Assembly (NCBI GenBank): GCA_033809515.1
Contig: JAPXLN010000008.1
Location: forward strand, 10,838-74,837
DNA: 64,000 bases
Reading direction: 5' to 3'
Origin: JAPXLN01 sp033809515
GTDB lineage: Bacteria > Bacillota > Sulfobacillia > Fermentithermobacillales > Fermentithermobacillaceae
Shown here: positions 25,611-34,198 of the stretch, one piece after another
Layout of the letters: the number at the start of each line of letters is the position of its first letter
Numbering within the stretch: the first letter of the stretch is position 1
Notes under the pieces: generated by a model
What the model was told of the DNA's origin: nothing
Database searches by the model: none
Seen by the model: the letters and a program-made list of their open reading frames with translations, nothing else
Position numbers and translations under genes: made by a program

Positions 25611-26471
25611 TCAACCCATAGACATGACCAGGAGCCCAATCACCATTGCTCCACTGCCTATGATTTTCAGTAGGCTGCGCTCTTCAGACAAGATGCGTGT
25701 TCCCATAATAGTGCCAATCAGAATGCTTATCTCTCTGGCAGGGGCGATGTAACTCACGGGACTAACTACCATGGCGGTGAGCACCAAGGTGTATGTAAGT
25801 GGGCAAAGCATGCCGATGCCCATAGCGTTCCTCCAATTCACCTTCCACTGTTCTGCGATTTCTCCCCGGTGCTTCGCAGCGTATGGTGTGAGCATAATGA
25901 AACGAGCCAGGTTCGTGCCCCATTCCATGAGAAGAGGGGGCACCATGGCCCGGCTCACAGCGATCTTGTCGCATATGGTATACGAAGCTATCGAAACGCC
26001 ACAAAGCAGTGCATAAACAACGCTTGACTTTGAATCGGACTCTGTGAGGCTGACAGGATTGCCGGCCAATGCAATGATGCCGAACGCCATGACCGCAATG
26101 CCGAGAATGCCCGGCCACGTAGGACGTTCGCCCAGAAAAGCTATGCCTGCGAGAACAGCAAGCAGCGGCCCTGTACCTCGTGAGACAGGGTACACTATGG
26201 ACATATCGCCCTTTTCGTACCCTTTGCTCAGAAAACTGAAGTAGAACGATTGCAGAATGGCAGATAACACAACGAATCCTACCTGGAGCCATCCAATGTT
26301 GGGTTTCTGCACACAAAGGATCCATGCAGCGGCAGGCACCCAGATAGCTATGGACAAACCTGTGAAAAGCCAAATGAATGGAGTACCTCCGGAAGCTTTC
26401 TTGGCCAGAAGGTTCCATGTTGCATGTGCAAACGCTGCGATGAGGATTAACCCTAGTGCAACCGGTGTCAT
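25611..26471 (-). CDS. EamA-family (DMT superfamily) transporter
   Basis: A 286-aa membrane protein with ten predicted helices arranged as two EamA repeats. The N-terminal one begins ALGLILIAAFAHATWNLLAK; the repeat ends show the family's GERPTWPGILGIAVMAFGII and the second-half match SEERSLLKIIGSGAMVIGLL. Members export or import small metabolites such as amino acids or sugars; the substrate is unknown here. It lies alone and reads toward the DUF378 gene. The start has no strong ribosome site, but the first helix begins just after the Met, so the start is likely right. Confidence 0.87.
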   Translation of the reverse strand: MTPVALGLILIAAFAHATWNLLAKKASGGTPFIWLFTGLSIAIWVPAAAWILCVQKPNIGWLQVGFVVLSAILQSFYFSFLSKGYEKGDMSIVYPVSRGTGPLLAVLAGIAFLGERPTWPGILGIAVMAFGIIALAGNPVSLTESDSKSSVVYALLCGVSIASYTICDKIAVSRAMVPPLLMEWGTNLARFIMLTPYAAKHRGEIAEQWKVNWRNAMGIGMLCPLTYTLVLTAMVVSPVSYIAPAREISILIGTIMGTRILSEERSLLKIIGSGAMVIGLLVMSMG

Positions 26472-26594
26472 GGCTACTCCAAATCAACTTCCGTTCTTGT
26501 CCGGTTGCCGCTGCCTGTACCGGACACTTCTTCCGGTCCCCGGGCAGATTGCCGGACAGTTCTTCCGGTTAATGGGTAGGCTTCGTGTTGAAGC

Positions 26595-26671
26595 TGGTCG
26601 GGGCGACTGGATTTGAACCAGCGACCTCATGGTCCCGAACCATGCGCGCTGCCAAGCTGCGCTACGCCCCG
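26595..26671 (-). tRNA. tRNA-Pro (anticodon CGG), CCA encoded
   Basis: On the minus strand the acceptor arms CGGGGCG and CGCCCCG pair, and CCA is encoded at 26595-26597. The anticodon stem is CATGG/CCATG and the loop TTCGGGA gives CGG. The T arm contains GGTTCAAATCC. The D arm AGCGCAGCTTGGCAGCGC is typical. All four arms close properly. Confidence 0.95.
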
Positions 26672-26717
26672 ACACGTGACCCATTATACCACTGGGCAGC
26701 AACTTCCAGCAATGCTA

Positions 26718-26803
26718 CCTTCTCTCCTTCTCTCCTTCTCTCCTTCTCTCCTTCTCTCCTTCTCTCCTTCTCTCCTTCTCTCCTTCTCCCCTTCTCCCCT
26801 TCC
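26718..26803. repeat. Polypyrimidine 8-base tandem repeat (CCTTCTCT)n
   Basis: Eight perfect head-to-tail copies of CCTTCTCT are followed by about two and a half CCTTCTCC variants. The tract is pure pyrimidine on the plus strand and lies 47 bases upstream of the tRNA-Pro gene in its direction of transcription. The minus strand reads repeated GAAGGAGA. It could vary in length by slippage and could form a triplex. Confidence 0.9.
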
Positions 26804-26900
26804 CAAACACACAGCCCCGGCGCTAAGCCGGAGCCGGCGTTGAAGGAGGTGCGCTGTTGATCAAGACAGACAAGCGTCCCGGCCTGATTGAAAGAAACGC

Positions 26901-26996
26901 CTAGAAGCACCAGCCTCCGCAGAGAATGAGGATAAGAATTATAAAGATTATGAAGCAGCAGCTGTTACCGCCGCCCAAGCCACCTCTGCCTGCCAT
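26901..26996 (-). CDS. 31-aa glycine/cysteine hydrophobic peptide (YjcZ-like)
   Basis: A 31-codon gene with ATG at 26996 behind GGAGGGATG. It reads MAGRGGLGGGNSCCF, then a stretch of isoleucine and leucine, then LCGGWCF and TAG. This Gly-rich start, Cys pair and single hydrophobic helix resemble the small YjcZ-type sporulation or spore-coat peptides of Bacillota. The match is by pattern only. It stands alone between the zinc alcohol dehydrogenase and the polypyrimidine repeat. Confidence 0.6.
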   Translation of the reverse strand: MAGRGGLGGGNSCCFIIFIILILILCGGWCF

Positions 26997-27092
26997 GGTC
27001 ATCCCTCCCTAAGAGCATCTGCTCCACATTATGTCTACCGGGTTCCACCTGTTACAAACAGGAGCGAAACCTGTGACGACGGCTGGCGCTTG

Positions 27093-28121
27093 CTACAGAA
27101 CAACTGCTACCTTCATAGCCTCTCCTGTCTTTATCATCTCAAAGCCCGATTGAATGTCATCCAGACTCACAGTGTGGGTAATCAGGGCAGGGGTATTCAT
27201 CTTGCCCTCTGACAAGAGCTCCAGGGCAAGATCCCACTGACGTTTCACCGAGCTTCTGGCGCCAACCACGCGAAGCTCATGGTAATGTATGAGATTGGTG
27301 TTCAGAGTTGCCGTAGGAGCGTTTTCAGGCAGACCGGCAAAGAACAGCACCTGTCCTGCCCTGGACGCCATCTCCAGGGCTTGAACCTGGGCTTGTGACG
27401 AAACACAGGCCACTATCACAACGTCAGCGCCCTGGCCGCCGGTGATCTCCATAACCGCCTGGACCGGGTCAACCCTGACCCCGTTTACATAATGATCAGC
27501 CCCAAACTGCCTGGCCATGTCCAGGCGCCGGTCTAGGACATCTACCACTATGATCTGGCCGGCCCCTCTCATCTTTGATATGGTCAAATGCATGCATCCG
27601 ATTGGACCCGCCCCGATAATGGCGACCCTCGATCCGAGGCCGACATCGAGCTTCTCGTGACCGTTCAGAACGCAGGCCAGGGGTTCGACTAAAGTGGCGT
27701 GGACAGAGGAGACACCGTCAGGAATCCTGATGACAAAACCACCGTCAAGGGTCTCTTTGCCTATAGGGCGAAGCTCTGCGAAACCGCCTTGCCTTAGACC
27801 CCCGATCCTGCCCCTTTGAAGACACAGGTTCGGGCTCCCCGCCAGGCAGTAGCGACAGACCCCGCAGGTAGCAGGGCAATCAGTAACCCTCTGGCCCACT
27901 TCAAATCCACTGACGCCCTCCCCTACCTGGATTACAGTGGCTACCGTTTCGTGGCCCAGAATCTCGCCTGCTTGCTTGGACCCGTACTCAAACTTACGCA
28001 GATCGCTGCCGCATATGGCTGACGCTTCAACCCTGGTAAGCAGCCCTCCCGGCGGGCAGACAGGGTCGGGCACCGTCCGCACGACTATGTGCTTGGGTCC
28101 TTCAAAAAACGCTGCTTTCAT
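27093..28121 (-). CDS. Zinc-dependent alcohol/polyol dehydrogenase (MDR family)
   Basis: A 342-aa medium-chain dehydrogenase resembling sorbitol or threonine dehydrogenases. The catalytic zinc site appears as ASAICGSDLRKF with GHETVATV, the structural zinc site as CPATCGVCRYCLAGSPNLC (four Cys), and the NAD-binding motif as VAIIGAGPIGCMHL. Start ATG 28121 has CAGGAGG about 8 bases upstream. It would oxidise a secondary alcohol of a polyol or amino acid with NAD in the cytosol; the exact substrate cannot be told. The leader contains a tandem repeat. Confidence 0.87.
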   Translation of the reverse strand: MKAAFFEGPKHIVVRTVPDPVCPPGGLLTRVEASAICGSDLRKFEYGSKQAGEILGHETVATVIQVGEGVSGFEVGQRVTDCPATCGVCRYCLAGSPNLCLQRGRIGGLRQGGFAELRPIGKETLDGGFVIRIPDGVSSVHATLVEPLACVLNGHEKLDVGLGSRVAIIGAGPIGCMHLTISKMRGAGQIIVVDVLDRRLDMARQFGADHYVNGVRVDPVQAVMEITGGQGADVVIVACVSSQAQVQALEMASRAGQVLFFAGLPENAPTATLNTNLIHYHELRVVGARSSVKRQWDLALELLSEGKMNTPALITHTVSLDDIQSGFEMIKTGEAMKVAVVL

Positions 28122-28135
28122 AATGATGCCTCCTG

Positions 28136-28207
28136 ATGCCTCCCGGCTTTCCGGCTTTCCAGCTCTCGGGCTTTCCAGCTCTCGGGCTCTCCGGCTTTTC
28201 CGGCTCT
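28136..28207. repeat. Imperfect tandem repeat (GGCTTTCCAGCTCTCG) in the dehydrogenase leader
   Basis: About four to five imperfect units of CCGGCTTTCC/CAGCTCTCGGGCTTTC occupy the leader of the zinc dehydrogenase gene, ending some 10 bases before its ribosome site. No protein is encoded by it on either strand with support. Confidence 0.6.
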
Positions 28208-28424
28208 ATCCCTGAACTTCGATTACTCGGGCATGCTTCCCTCTGTCTCATGCTTCCCAAAGATGCCGTTTTGCAGATGCCTTCCCATGTGTTGCTCCCC
28301 ATAGAGATTCTCCGCAGACGACTGTCCCGAATTTCACCGCATACAGGATCCTGACAGAAACACGTCAAACTATAAGGTGCATGCATCCGGGGAAGCGGAG
28401 GCACGGCCAGAGGAGGCTCATCTC

Positions 28425-29222
28425 ATGCTCAATCAAGAAAACCCCCACCATGGAGGCACAGACCACGGGGGCCAAACCAGGTACTCCAGACAGATCCTCA
28501 TGCCCGAAATAGGAGAAAAGGGACAAAAGGCCCTGGCCCAAAAGAAAGTCCTGGTAGTAGGGGCCGGAGGCCTGGGCACGCCATGCGCGGCTTACCTGAG
28601 CGGAATGGGCGTAGGACACATAACCATAATGGACCACGACTCAATCTCCCTGTCAAACCTGCCCCGCCAGTTCATGTATGATCCGTCCGACATGGGCAAG
28701 ATGAAAGCTGCGATTCTGGCCCAGAAACTCCACAAAGCCAATCCGGACATAATCATAGAACCTCTCACAATAGCCGCAAACCCCGACAGCATCCAGAAGG
28801 CTGCCGCCGGCTGCAACGTTGTGGTATCATGCGTAGACAACCCCCAAACCCGATACGCCATTAACCAGGCCTGCGTACAGGCGCAAATCCCCATGGTAGA
28901 AGGCGGCGTCAGCGGATTTCAGGGCATGGCCACCGTCATTTGGCCAGGAAAAGGCCCCTGTTACGAATGCCTCTTCCCGGCACGAAAGATCCGGCCCGAA
29001 ACCTGCCTCCAGCCTACAGGCATAGCTGCCCCTGTACCCGGAGTCATCGGCTCAATTCAAGCCATCGAAGTCCTCAAGATCCTCTTGGGCCAAGGGCAAC
29101 CCCTGACCGGACAGCTCCTCATAGCAGACTTTCTCTCAGGCAACCTCAGCGTAATACGGGCAGACAGAAAACCCGATTGCAGAATATGCAGTCACTTGCC
29201 TATTCACGACCCCTCCGCCTGA
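28425..29222 (+). CDS. E1-like adenylyltransferase (MoeB/ThiF/HesA family)
   Basis: A 265-aa E1-like enzyme that adenylates the C-terminus of a ubiquitin-like sulfur carrier such as ThiS or MoaD. The nucleotide loop is VVGAGGLGTPCAAYLSGMGV (about residues 44-63), with DHDSISLSNLPRQFMYD and KAAILAQKL following. Zinc is probably held by CYECLFP and CRICSH near the C-terminus. ATG 28425 has AGAGGAGG about 10 bases upstream. No sulfur-carrier gene is beside it, so whether it serves molybdopterin, thiamine or another pathway is open. It is followed by a chemoreceptor gene after 31 bases. Confidence 0.88.
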   Translation: MLNQENPHHGGTDHGGQTRYSRQILMPEIGEKGQKALAQKKVLVVGAGGLGTPCAAYLSGMGVGHITIMDHDSISLSNLPRQFMYDPSDMGKMKAAILAQKLHKANPDIIIEPLTIAANPDSIQKAAAGCNVVVSCVDNPQTRYAINQACVQAQIPMVEGGVSGFQGMATVIWPGKGPCYECLFPARKIRPETCLQPTGIAAPVPGVIGSIQAIEVLKILLGQGQPLTGQLLIADFLSGNLSVIRADRKPDCRICSHLPIHDPSA

Positions 29223-29253
29223 TCGATATACAAGGCTGAGGGGGTAGTCTTTC

Positions 29254-30663
29254 ATGCGCTCAAGCGAGCTCATTTTGATATTAGAGGTAGCCTTGCCCGC
29301 GTTCGGTATACTTGTCTCCCTGACTCTCGCCAGGCCAAGCCCTATTTGCATCGTGAACATGCTTCTTTCCGGATGCTTTGGCGCAGGTCTGGTCCACTAT
29401 GCTTCTCAAAGAAAACTTCAAGATGCCCTGGCCAGGGCAGGCAGGGAAAAGGGACGCTCAAGTCCTGCAGAAGAAGGCTCTTCCATTCTCGCCAGAACTG
29501 ATTTGGGTGAAACTGATTATGATCATAGACTCGGCTATGAACAGGCCCTGGCAACCGGCCACGCACCCGGCGCCATACGCCCTGCCGGGCCCCAGGATGC
29601 ACCCGTTGCACCGCCCTATGCCGTGCCCCAGGCCGCCTCCTACCCCGGACCCATCCTGGATCTTCTCGCAGAGGAACTGCAGAACCTGGGCCTGTCTCTT
29701 AGAGGCGTCATCGAAGGGAACAGCAGACTTGCGGAACAAGCAGGCGAAATAACGCACCTCGTGACCGAGATCAACAGCACATTGGACCAGCTTTCAAGCG
29801 GAACAGGCAAGCAGGCGGCCCGTTACGTGGAAATTGCAGAACTGGCAGGCAAAATGGCCGAAGCTACAAGCAGTGTATCGGTCCATACAGAATCCATGGC
29901 GGCATCAGCCGACCAAACGTTGTCTGCAGCAAGGCTGGGAGCTCAGGCAGTCTCAAGAACCGTTGAGGAGATGAAGGCAATCAGGGAAAGGGTCCTTGCC
30001 AACGCCGATCTAATTGAAGAGCTTGGCAGAAGGTCAACCCAGATAGGCGAGATCGTTGCAGTCATAGGCGAGATAGCCGACCAAACTAACCTTCTTGCCC
30101 TCAACGCTGCCATAGAAGCTGCCCGGGCCGGAGAACAGGGCCGAGGCTTTGCGGTTGTGGCCACAGAAGTCAGGCGCCTGGCGGAAAAATCAAACAGGGC
30201 TGCAAAAGACATTGCCCTTCTCATAAACGACATAGCTGCAAAAACCGCCGAGGCCGTGGCAGCTATGGGGAAAAGCACAGACCAGGTAGAAGCGGGAGTG
30301 GTTCAGGCGGAGGGAGCCGGACGCGCCCTCAAGGAAATCGACAGGGTTGTCGAACACTCAACAACCCAGATCAGGCAAATATCGCGCAACGCTGCGGAAA
30401 ACGCCAAACGCATAGAAGACCTGGTGAACTCCATAGAAGAAGTGACCGAAATCACACAACAGAATTCAGACAGCATGACACAACTTGCCGAGGCCGACTG
30501 GTTTAGCATTGCCATCCGCACTTTTGACACAGACGCCCAGGCAGCTCTAGAGCAAGCTCAAAGGTCAGGCCAGGTTCTTGAGGAGCTCTGCCGCTTCGTA
30601 GAAAAAACGTCTGCAAAAAGCAAGACGCCTGAGCCCCGTAACACTAACAGTTGCACTATGTAA
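29254..30663 (+). CDS. Methyl-accepting chemotaxis protein without periplasmic sensor
   Basis: 469 aa. Two closely spaced hydrophobic helices (about residues 5-25 and 30-48) are joined by only a few residues, so there is no extracellular ligand domain. After a linker comes a long helical signalling domain with the conserved hairpin tip EIADQTNLLALNAAIEAARA (about 270-290). Relatives send signals to CheA/CheW. The sensor input could be membrane state or another protein. No che genes are seen in this window. ATG 29254 follows GCTGAGGGGGT. Confidence 0.9.
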   Translation: MRSSELILILEVALPAFGILVSLTLARPSPICIVNMLLSGCFGAGLVHYASQRKLQDALARAGREKGRSSPAEEGSSILARTDLGETDYDHRLGYEQALATGHAPGAIRPAGPQDAPVAPPYAVPQAASYPGPILDLLAEELQNLGLSLRGVIEGNSRLAEQAGEITHLVTEINSTLDQLSSGTGKQAARYVEIAELAGKMAEATSSVSVHTESMAASADQTLSAARLGAQAVSRTVEEMKAIRERVLANADLIEELGRRSTQIGEIVAVIGEIADQTNLLALNAAIEAARAGEQGRGFAVVATEVRRLAEKSNRAAKDIALLINDIAAKTAEAVAAMGKSTDQVEAGVVQAEGAGRALKEIDRVVEHSTTQIRQISRNAAENAKRIEDLVNSIEEVTEITQQNSDSMTQLAEADWFSIAIRTFDTDAQAALEQAQRSGQVLEELCRFVEKTSAKSKTPEPRNTNSCTM

Positions 30664-30862
30664 GCTACTACTGCACCTTTACATACTGAAATCCGGGCTT
30701 GCAATGGGTTCCGTCACAGGACGCAAACCCGCCCAATGACGCAAACAACATAACCAGGGCAAAGAGGTCAGACAATGCTGTAACGTTTCTTCTCAGCCGG
30801 ATAGTCGAATTTGACCAAGCTTTGACCCGGCTCAGAACATACATGAATGCTTAGTACATGAA

Positions 30863-30900
30863 ACCTCCTGAGGCAAGGGAACACTACCTTTCCAGGAGGT
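30863..30900 (+). promoter_or_regulatory. Hairpin covering the Shine-Dalgarno of the AAA+ gene
   Basis: ACCTCCTG (30863-30870) is fully complementary to CAGGAGGT (30893-30900), which is the ribosome site of the AAA+ gene starting TTG 30907. An inner pair AAGG/CCTT adds a second stem. If formed in the mRNA, the site is masked, so translation may depend on a protein, RNA or temperature opening the stem. Confidence 0.6.
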
Positions 30901-30906
30901 ATCGTC

Positions 30907-32424
30907 TTGCTCAACGCCAACGCTATGCCTATCCGGCACCAGGGGAACGACAACCTGTTTCTTGCTGTGGAAATGTCTCTCCTATCCACCCTGGCAGGTA
31001 CACCCTTGCATATACACGCAGAAGGCCTGAGGGGAACAGGGAAAACAACAGTAATGCGCTGGGCCAAAGCGAATTTGCCCCGGATCCCCAGGGTGAGGAA
31101 CTGCCCCTACTACTGTGACCCGTCAGCGCCTCATTGCCCCTTGCATGCCGGCGGCAAGATCGGCCAGGAGGACGGGAACCCTTCTGCGCCACCGGCTGAG
31201 GAAACAGCAATGCCGTTTATTGAAGTCGGACACGGGGCCAAACTGGGAACCATATTGGGCAGCATCGATCTGAGTCGCCTTACCGATCCCCGCTCTCCTG
31301 AGGCTGCACTGCTTCCTGGCTCTATACCTATGGCCAACCGCGGGGTACTGTTCGTCGATGAGATCAACAGGCTCGCAGAAACGGCCCCGGAAATCACAGA
31401 CGTCCTTCTTTCGGTCATGGGAACCAAACCAGGAAGAATCAGAATCGAGGAGGTAGGACTTCCTCCCTGCGAAATCGAGATCTGTGCATCAGTGTGGGCT
31501 GCGTCTAACCCTGACGAAGAACCCGGCCCCCTGGATGAGATCAGAAAACAGCTGTCTGATCGCTTTGACCTCGTAGTAGCGGTCCAAAGACCCTCTGAAC
31601 CCGCTGTAGTAGAGTCTTTGCTTTCACTTAAGACATCGGGAGAAACCTTTCTCGCCCCACCTGGGAATCCGGCAATGGCAGGCCTGGAAGCCAGGGCAAT
31701 GCGCCTGAAGGACGTTCGGGTGCCACAGGAAATACTGAAGTACATGGCCCACCTGTACGTTCACAGAAACGTAGAAAGCCTAAGAGCTATCGAATCCCTT
31801 GAACTCTCGGCACGGCTTGCAGCAGCTATGCGAGACGCTGACCAGGTGTCCTTGGATGAAGTCCTTACGGTAATACCCATGGTGCTGCGACACAGGGTTG
31901 ATCCACTGACTCTGTCAGAGATCCTCAAGGATCTGGAACTCAGGAAGGCCGCAGGTACACAGGTGAAAAACCCGCTGACAAGACCGGGAGGGCCCAATCC
32001 GGAGGATGTTACAGTTCTTGACGAAGAGCGCCAAAATGCCGGCGGTCATGGAACCGGGGAATCAGGGAGCCATGAAGCTGCCTCCGGGCAGACCGAACCC
32101 CTCACGCCTGAAGTATCTCCGTGGCAGCGACGCACGCCGGATTCAGTTGTGCCTCCATCATTTTTCAAGCGATTTCTGTCCCGTTGCCGCAACCTTTTTG
32201 ACGGAGGGGGCCGCAGAAGCTCCCTATCGGGCAGAAGAAGTCCTTTCACAGGGGGTTACCCACCTGATCCTATGTTGCACCGTTTGCCCGGACAAGGCCA
32301 GGGCATCTCGTCTCGCCAAACTTCCGTTCAACCTGTGTCGCCGCCTGATGCAGCTCAAAGAATAGGCTATCTCCCAAGCGACGAACTGGTTACAGCGCCC
32401 GACTGGAAGGATCACCGCCGGTGA
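30907..32424 (+). CDS. Magnesium-chelatase-like AAA+ ATPase (ChlI/MoxR type)
   Basis: 505 aa. The AAA+ core shows Walker A GLRGTGKTT (about residues 41-49), Walker B VLFVDEINRL (about 148) and sensor-1/arginine regions VWAASNPDEEP and IRKQLSDRFDL. Between them is a Cys cluster NCPYYCDPSAPHCPLH (about 64-79) that could bind metal or an Fe-S cluster. A helical lid follows, and the last 130 residues are proline-rich and low in complexity. TTG start in a hairpin. The stop overlaps the start of the VWA partner by 4 bases. Such pairs work as chelatases or MoxR-like chaperones; no tetrapyrrole genes are seen here. Confidence 0.85.
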   Translation: MLNANAMPIRHQGNDNLFLAVEMSLLSTLAGTPLHIHAEGLRGTGKTTVMRWAKANLPRIPRVRNCPYYCDPSAPHCPLHAGGKIGQEDGNPSAPPAEETAMPFIEVGHGAKLGTILGSIDLSRLTDPRSPEAALLPGSIPMANRGVLFVDEINRLAETAPEITDVLLSVMGTKPGRIRIEEVGLPPCEIEICASVWAASNPDEEPGPLDEIRKQLSDRFDLVVAVQRPSEPAVVESLLSLKTSGETFLAPPGNPAMAGLEARAMRLKDVRVPQEILKYMAHLYVHRNVESLRAIESLELSARLAAAMRDADQVSLDEVLTVIPMVLRHRVDPLTLSEILKDLELRKAAGTQVKNPLTRPGGPNPEDVTVLDEERQNAGGHGTGESGSHEAASGQTEPLTPEVSPWQRRTPDSVVPPSFFKRFLSRCRNLFDGGGRRSSLSGRRSPFTGGYPPDPMLHRLPGQGQGISSRQTSVQPVSPPDAAQRIGYLPSDELVTAPDWKDHRR

Positions 32425-34163
32425 TGATCTTCCCTCAGGGTTCAAGCCCGGGACAGAAAACTGCCATTTCCAGGCTGTTCAGGCTCATTTTTGCATCCAG
32501 CGCGGCAAGAGTCGGCGAAACCACGGTGCTCTCGACTTTCATTCACGTTCAGGACACATCCAGGCCCCATGAGGTGCACGCCGTAGCAAGCAGCGATTCA
32601 GGCCAGGTGTTCTATGGACGGGGTCAACCCGGCCAAATACTCCATGCCGACGTGTTTCACTCGCCCGGCTACGTGAACCCAAGATACGTCGCCCGGACCC
32701 TCATGTCAGCCCTATCAGGAGTTCGTTTTGGACCTGCATCAGACAGGAGCTCTGCATCCCTTAAGCTTTTGTTCTCTTACATGGACGTTCAGACGGCCCT
32801 TGGAGGCGGCAGACTGGACGGCGACCTTAACTATGGCCAGGAAGAGGGGGTGCGAAAAGCTCATACCACTCACGTGCACCTGGCCATGCTCAACACGCCT
32901 GAGATACTCGCGTCAGCATTCACGATTGTGGCGGCGGTGGAATCCGCCATTGAAGATGCCGGGCTGGAACTAAGGAAAGTCCAAAAGATCCGGATGGTCA
33001 AGGGAACCAGTCCTGTGGACATCGGCGACTACATAGCTACCAGCGACTCGTTGCTGCGCGAGTATCCCGGCGGGCATGGAGACAAAAGAGAAACAGACGC
33101 ATCTGTCTATCGCAAAGAGGCGCTGGCCCGAAGAGCAGCCAGCGACATAGGGTCAGCCCATGAGGCCATGCGAATCCTTGAGGGGCTTGCCCGCGGCCTT
33201 CGCGCAGGCGAACTGGGGAAACTCAACCCCGGGTCAAGAAGAACCGGCGAGGAATTCAGGCAATCCCTGGTCCGGTCCAAACTGGCCGGATTTGACGGCT
33301 CCAAATACACCCTCACTGAAGAAGGCTCTCTTGCCCTGTCCTTTCTCCGAGAACACAGCCGTGAAATCGAAGCATATCTTAGGCGTCTTCTTTGGTCGCT
33401 TCCGTCGAGAAACATGCCTCAGGCAAAGAAAAAGGGCCGAAAAGCAAAACCCGGCCAAACCCGGGGCCGCTCCCTGGTCTACCCAAGGCAGAAAGGAGAC
33501 ACCCCTGTGGAAGTGGCTGTGGCACAGACCTGCCTGGCAAGGGCCGTCAGATTGCACGGACACCAGCGTACCCCGCCTCTGCACCCTGCAACATTCATCC
33601 CGGAAGACCTTCGCTTTTCTTATGTCAGGGAGAAACAAGGGTGCCCCATCATACTCCTCATCGATGCCTCTGCGTCTATGACAGGACGCAGGATATCCGC
33701 AGCCAAGGAACTGGCGCGACACCTGGTGGTGACCAGCAAAGAAAGGGTAGCGGTAATTGCCTTCCAGGACGCCGAGGCTGCCATGGCATGCGGTTTTACC
33801 AGAAACATCAATGTCCTCGAGGCCAAACTCCGAAACATCCAGGCAATGGGCCTGACCCCTTTGGCCCGGGGAATTGAGGCGGCCATTGAAATGGCATCAG
33901 GATGCCTTCGCAAACCCCTTGTCCTTCTGATTACCGATGGGATCCCCACTGTACCCTCAAAAACGTTCTCACCCGTAGACGACGCCCTTGACGCCGCCAA
34001 GGATCTGGCCCGGGAAGGCATCCGTCTGGGCTGCATAGGTCTGGAGCCCAATCAGAGCTTCCTTGCCCAATTGGTCTTGGCAGCCAAAGGCACACTGTAC
34101 GTCGTCAATGAGCTGGAAGCGTCAACCCTGGCTGCTATCGTTCGCAAGGAGCGCCTTCAGTGA
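32421..34163 (+). CDS. VWA-domain partner of the AAA+ ATPase (ChlD-like)
   Basis: A 580-aa protein. Its C-terminal VWA domain has an intact MIDAS: LLIDASASMTG (about residue 412), GLTPLARGIE and LLITDGIPT. About residues 340-375 are a basic, proline-containing linker (KKKGRKAKPGQTRGR), as in BchD/ChlD. The first 340 residues do not resemble the AAA domain of ChlD and are unrecognised. ATG overlaps the AAA+ stop (ATGA), so the two are coupled and probably form a ring complex acting on an unknown client. The MIDAS lets the VWA domain bind an acidic ligand on the AAA+ ring. Confidence 0.85.
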   Translation: MMIFPQGSSPGQKTAISRLFRLIFASSAARVGETTVLSTFIHVQDTSRPHEVHAVASSDSGQVFYGRGQPGQILHADVFHSPGYVNPRYVARTLMSALSGVRFGPASDRSSASLKLLFSYMDVQTALGGGRLDGDLNYGQEEGVRKAHTTHVHLAMLNTPEILASAFTIVAAVESAIEDAGLELRKVQKIRMVKGTSPVDIGDYIATSDSLLREYPGGHGDKRETDASVYRKEALARRAASDIGSAHEAMRILEGLARGLRAGELGKLNPGSRRTGEEFRQSLVRSKLAGFDGSKYTLTEEGSLALSFLREHSREIEAYLRRLLWSLPSRNMPQAKKKGRKAKPGQTRGRSLVYPRQKGDTPVEVAVAQTCLARAVRLHGHQRTPPLHPATFIPEDLRFSYVREKQGCPIILLIDASASMTGRRISAAKELARHLVVTSKERVAVIAFQDAEAAMACGFTRNINVLEAKLRNIQAMGLTPLARGIEAAIEMASGCLRKPLVLLITDGIPTVPSKTFSPVDDALDAAKDLAREGIRLGCIGLEPNQSFLAQLVLAAKGTLYVVNELEASTLAAIVRKERLQ

Positions 34164-34198
34164 CTTTGCGCAGCAATGCGCCAGACTGCGTCGAGCGC

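Noticed and set aside
26718..26803. CRISPR array
   Set aside because: The repeat is an 8-base microsatellite without spacers; no cas genes are in the window.
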